Below are positions 62,763 through 64,000 of a stretch of 64,000 nucleotides of DNA, one piece after another. Each line of letters begins with the position of its first letter. Within the stretch, counting starts at the first letter, position 1. Location of the stretch: the NCBI RefSeq assembly GCF_000719955.1, contig NZ_JOII01000014.1:1-64000 (forward strand), written 5' to 3'. The translations under genes and the position numbers were made by a program. The DNA comes from Streptomyces albidoflavus. GTDB taxonomy: Bacteria; Actinomycetota; Actinomycetes; Streptomycetales; Streptomycetaceae. The notes below the pieces were generated by a model that did not search any database, had not been told where the DNA came from, and was given only the letters and a program-made list of their open reading frames with translations.

Positions 62763-64000
62763 ATGGCTGTTACTGCTGACAGTGCACGCATTCTGGTCGC
62801 CTCCAACCGCGGCCCCGTCTCGTACGCCCTGCTGCCCGACGGGGAGCTGGAGGCCAAGCGGGGCGGGGGCGGGCTGGTGTCGGGGCTCTCGGCGATCGGC
62901 GCGGACGCCTCCACGCTGTGGGTGTGTGCCGCGCTGGGCGACGGGGACCGCGAGGCGGCGCGCCGGGCGGGGACGGGCACGCTGGAGACGGAGGACACCG
63001 GCGGGCAGCGGGTGCGGATGCTGGACATCCCGGCCGACACGCACGCCGCCGCGTACAACGGCATCGCCAACTCCGTGCTGTGGTTCGTCCACCACATGCT
63101 GTACCAGACCCCGGTGGAGCCGGCCTTCGGCCCGGAGTTCCGGGAGGAGTGGGCGGCGTACGAGGCGTACAACCGCGCCTTCGCCCAGGCGCTGGCCGCC
63201 GAGGCCGGTGAGGGCGCGGCGGTGCTGGTGCAGGACTACCACCTGGCGCTGGTCCCGGGGATGCTCCGCGCACTCCGGCCCGACCTGCGCATCGCGCACT
63301 TCACGCACACGCCGTGGGCCCCGCCGGACTACTTCCGGCTGCTCCCCGACGACATCGCCGCCCAGCTCCTGACCGGCCTGCTCGGCGCGGACCGGCTCGG
63401 TTTCCTCACCAGGCGCTGGGCGGGCGCCTTCGCCGACTGCGCGCAGGCCGTCCTCGGCGCCGAGCGCGCCGGCGCCTCGGAGCTGGCGTACGACGGGCGG
63501 CGTACGGCGGTCGGGGTGTACGGGCTGGGGGCGGACGCGGAGTTCCTGCGGGAGCGGGCGCACCGGACCGATGTGGACGACCGGCTGGTGGCGCTGCGCG
63601 AGCAGATCGGCGAGCCGGACCGGAAGACGATCGTGCGGGTGGACCGCACCGAGCTGTCGAAGAACATCGTCCGCGGCCTGCTCGCCTACCGCCAGCTCCT
63701 CCTCGACCACCCGGAGTGGGCGGGCCGCGTCGTCCACATCGCCTTCGCCTACCCCTCCCGCCAGGACCTGCCGGTCTACCGCGAGTACACCGCCTCCGTG
63801 CGGGCGCTGGCCGACGAGATCAACGAGCAGTTCGGCACGGTCGGCTGGACGCCGGTCGTCCTGCACGTCGAGGACGACTTCGCCCGCTCGCTGGCCGCCT
63901 ACCGGCTGGCCGACGTGGCGCTGGTCAACCCGATCCGGGACGGCATGAACCTGGTCGCCAAGGAGGTCCCGGTCGTCTCCGACGCGGGCGTCGCCCTGGT
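62763..64000 (+). CDS. otsA: trehalose-6-phosphate synthase (partial, 3' end outside window)
   Basis: OtsA joins glucose to glucose-6-phosphate to give trehalose-6-phosphate. The frame from the ATG at 62763 stays open for the remaining 412 codons to the window edge. GT20 motifs seen are ILVASNRGPVSYA, KRGGGGLVSGLSAI, VLVQDYHLALVPGMLR, FTHTPWAPPDYFRLLP, VRVDRTELSKNIVRGLLAY and VNPIRDGMNLVAKE. It follows gpgS with a large hairpin between, so it has its own promoter. Confidence 0.95.
   Translation, partial: MAVTADSARILVASNRGPVSYALLPDGELEAKRGGGGLVSGLSAIGADASTLWVCAALGDGDREAARRAGTGTLETEDTGGQRVRMLDIPADTHAAAYNGIANSVLWFVHHMLYQTPVEPAFGPEFREEWAAYEAYNRAFAQALAAEAGEGAAVLVQDYHLALVPGMLRALRPDLRIAHFTHTPWAPPDYFRLLPDDIAAQLLTGLLGADRLGFLTRRWAGAFADCAQAVLGAERAGASELAYDGRRTAVGVYGLGADAEFLRERAHRTDVDDRLVALREQIGEPDRKTIVRVDRTELSKNIVRGLLAYRQLLLDHPEWAGRVVHIAFAYPSRQDLPVYREYTASVRALADEINEQFGTVGWTPVVLHVEDDFARSLAAYRLADVALVNPIRDGMNLVAKEVPVVSDAGVAL

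Overview
The window is high-GC actinobacterial DNA and almost certainly Streptomyces. It shows dense GC-rich codons, GTG starts, and a conserved core block of bL37, groEL with CIRCE operators, a cold-shock gene, a CysO-like sulfur carrier, thrC, gpgS and otsA. The mppP product carries every SwMppP residue I remember (Thr12, Glu15, Asp188, Asp218, Lys221 in a 376-residue protein), so the S. albidoflavus / S. wadayamensis group is the likeliest source. That placement is from memory, not from a search.

Left flank (1-12.1 kb). A truncated NACHT/STAND NTPase with HEAT-like repeats runs off the left edge. It is followed by a class A beta-lactamase behind a ribosome-site-masking hairpin, a small membrane protein, cutC and an HD-domain protein. 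A minus-strand block then encodes a NarL-type response regulator, its histidine kinase, a lipoprotein, an ABC ATPase, an ABC permease and a 60-residue coiled-coil protein. Two near-identical palindromes sit in front of the kinase and lipoprotein genes and look like the regulator's operators.

Centre (12.15-41.0 kb). This is a nonribosomal peptide cluster, all on the minus strand. Two NRPS genes encode A-T / C-A-T-E / C-T and C-A-T-E / C-A-T / C-A-T-E: six modules, five A domains, three E domains and no thioesterase. They are followed by a free-standing penicillin-binding-protein-type thioesterase, an MFS exporter, a VioC/MppO-type arginine-family hydroxylase, mppP-mppQ-mppR (the L-enduracididine set), a winged-helix regulator and an MbtH protein. 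Read together, this predicts a head-to-tail cyclic hexapeptide with alternating L and D residues that contains enduracididine or a hydroxylated form. The layout resembles the mannopeptimycin logic without its glycosyltransferases. Unusual points are module 3, which lacks an A domain, and the fifth A domain, whose A10 lysine is threonine.

Right flank (41.3-64 kb). A divergent Cmx/CmrA-type exporter marks the cluster edge. Housekeeping and hypothetical genes follow, including a maleylpyruvate isomerase-GNAT fusion, DUF4031, a histidine phosphatase and an M23 peptidase with FG-GAP repeats behind another masking hairpin. Next is a MurNAc salvage operon (rpiR-murQ-PTS EIIBC) with an RpiR-type palindrome. 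The core block ends the window. It includes a 25-residue bL37 gene, groEL with two CIRCE sites, a seven-copy palindromic repeat array, a cold-shock gene, a CysO-like protein ending Gly-Gly-Cys, thrC behind a SAM-I riboswitch, gpgS, and otsA cut by the right edge.
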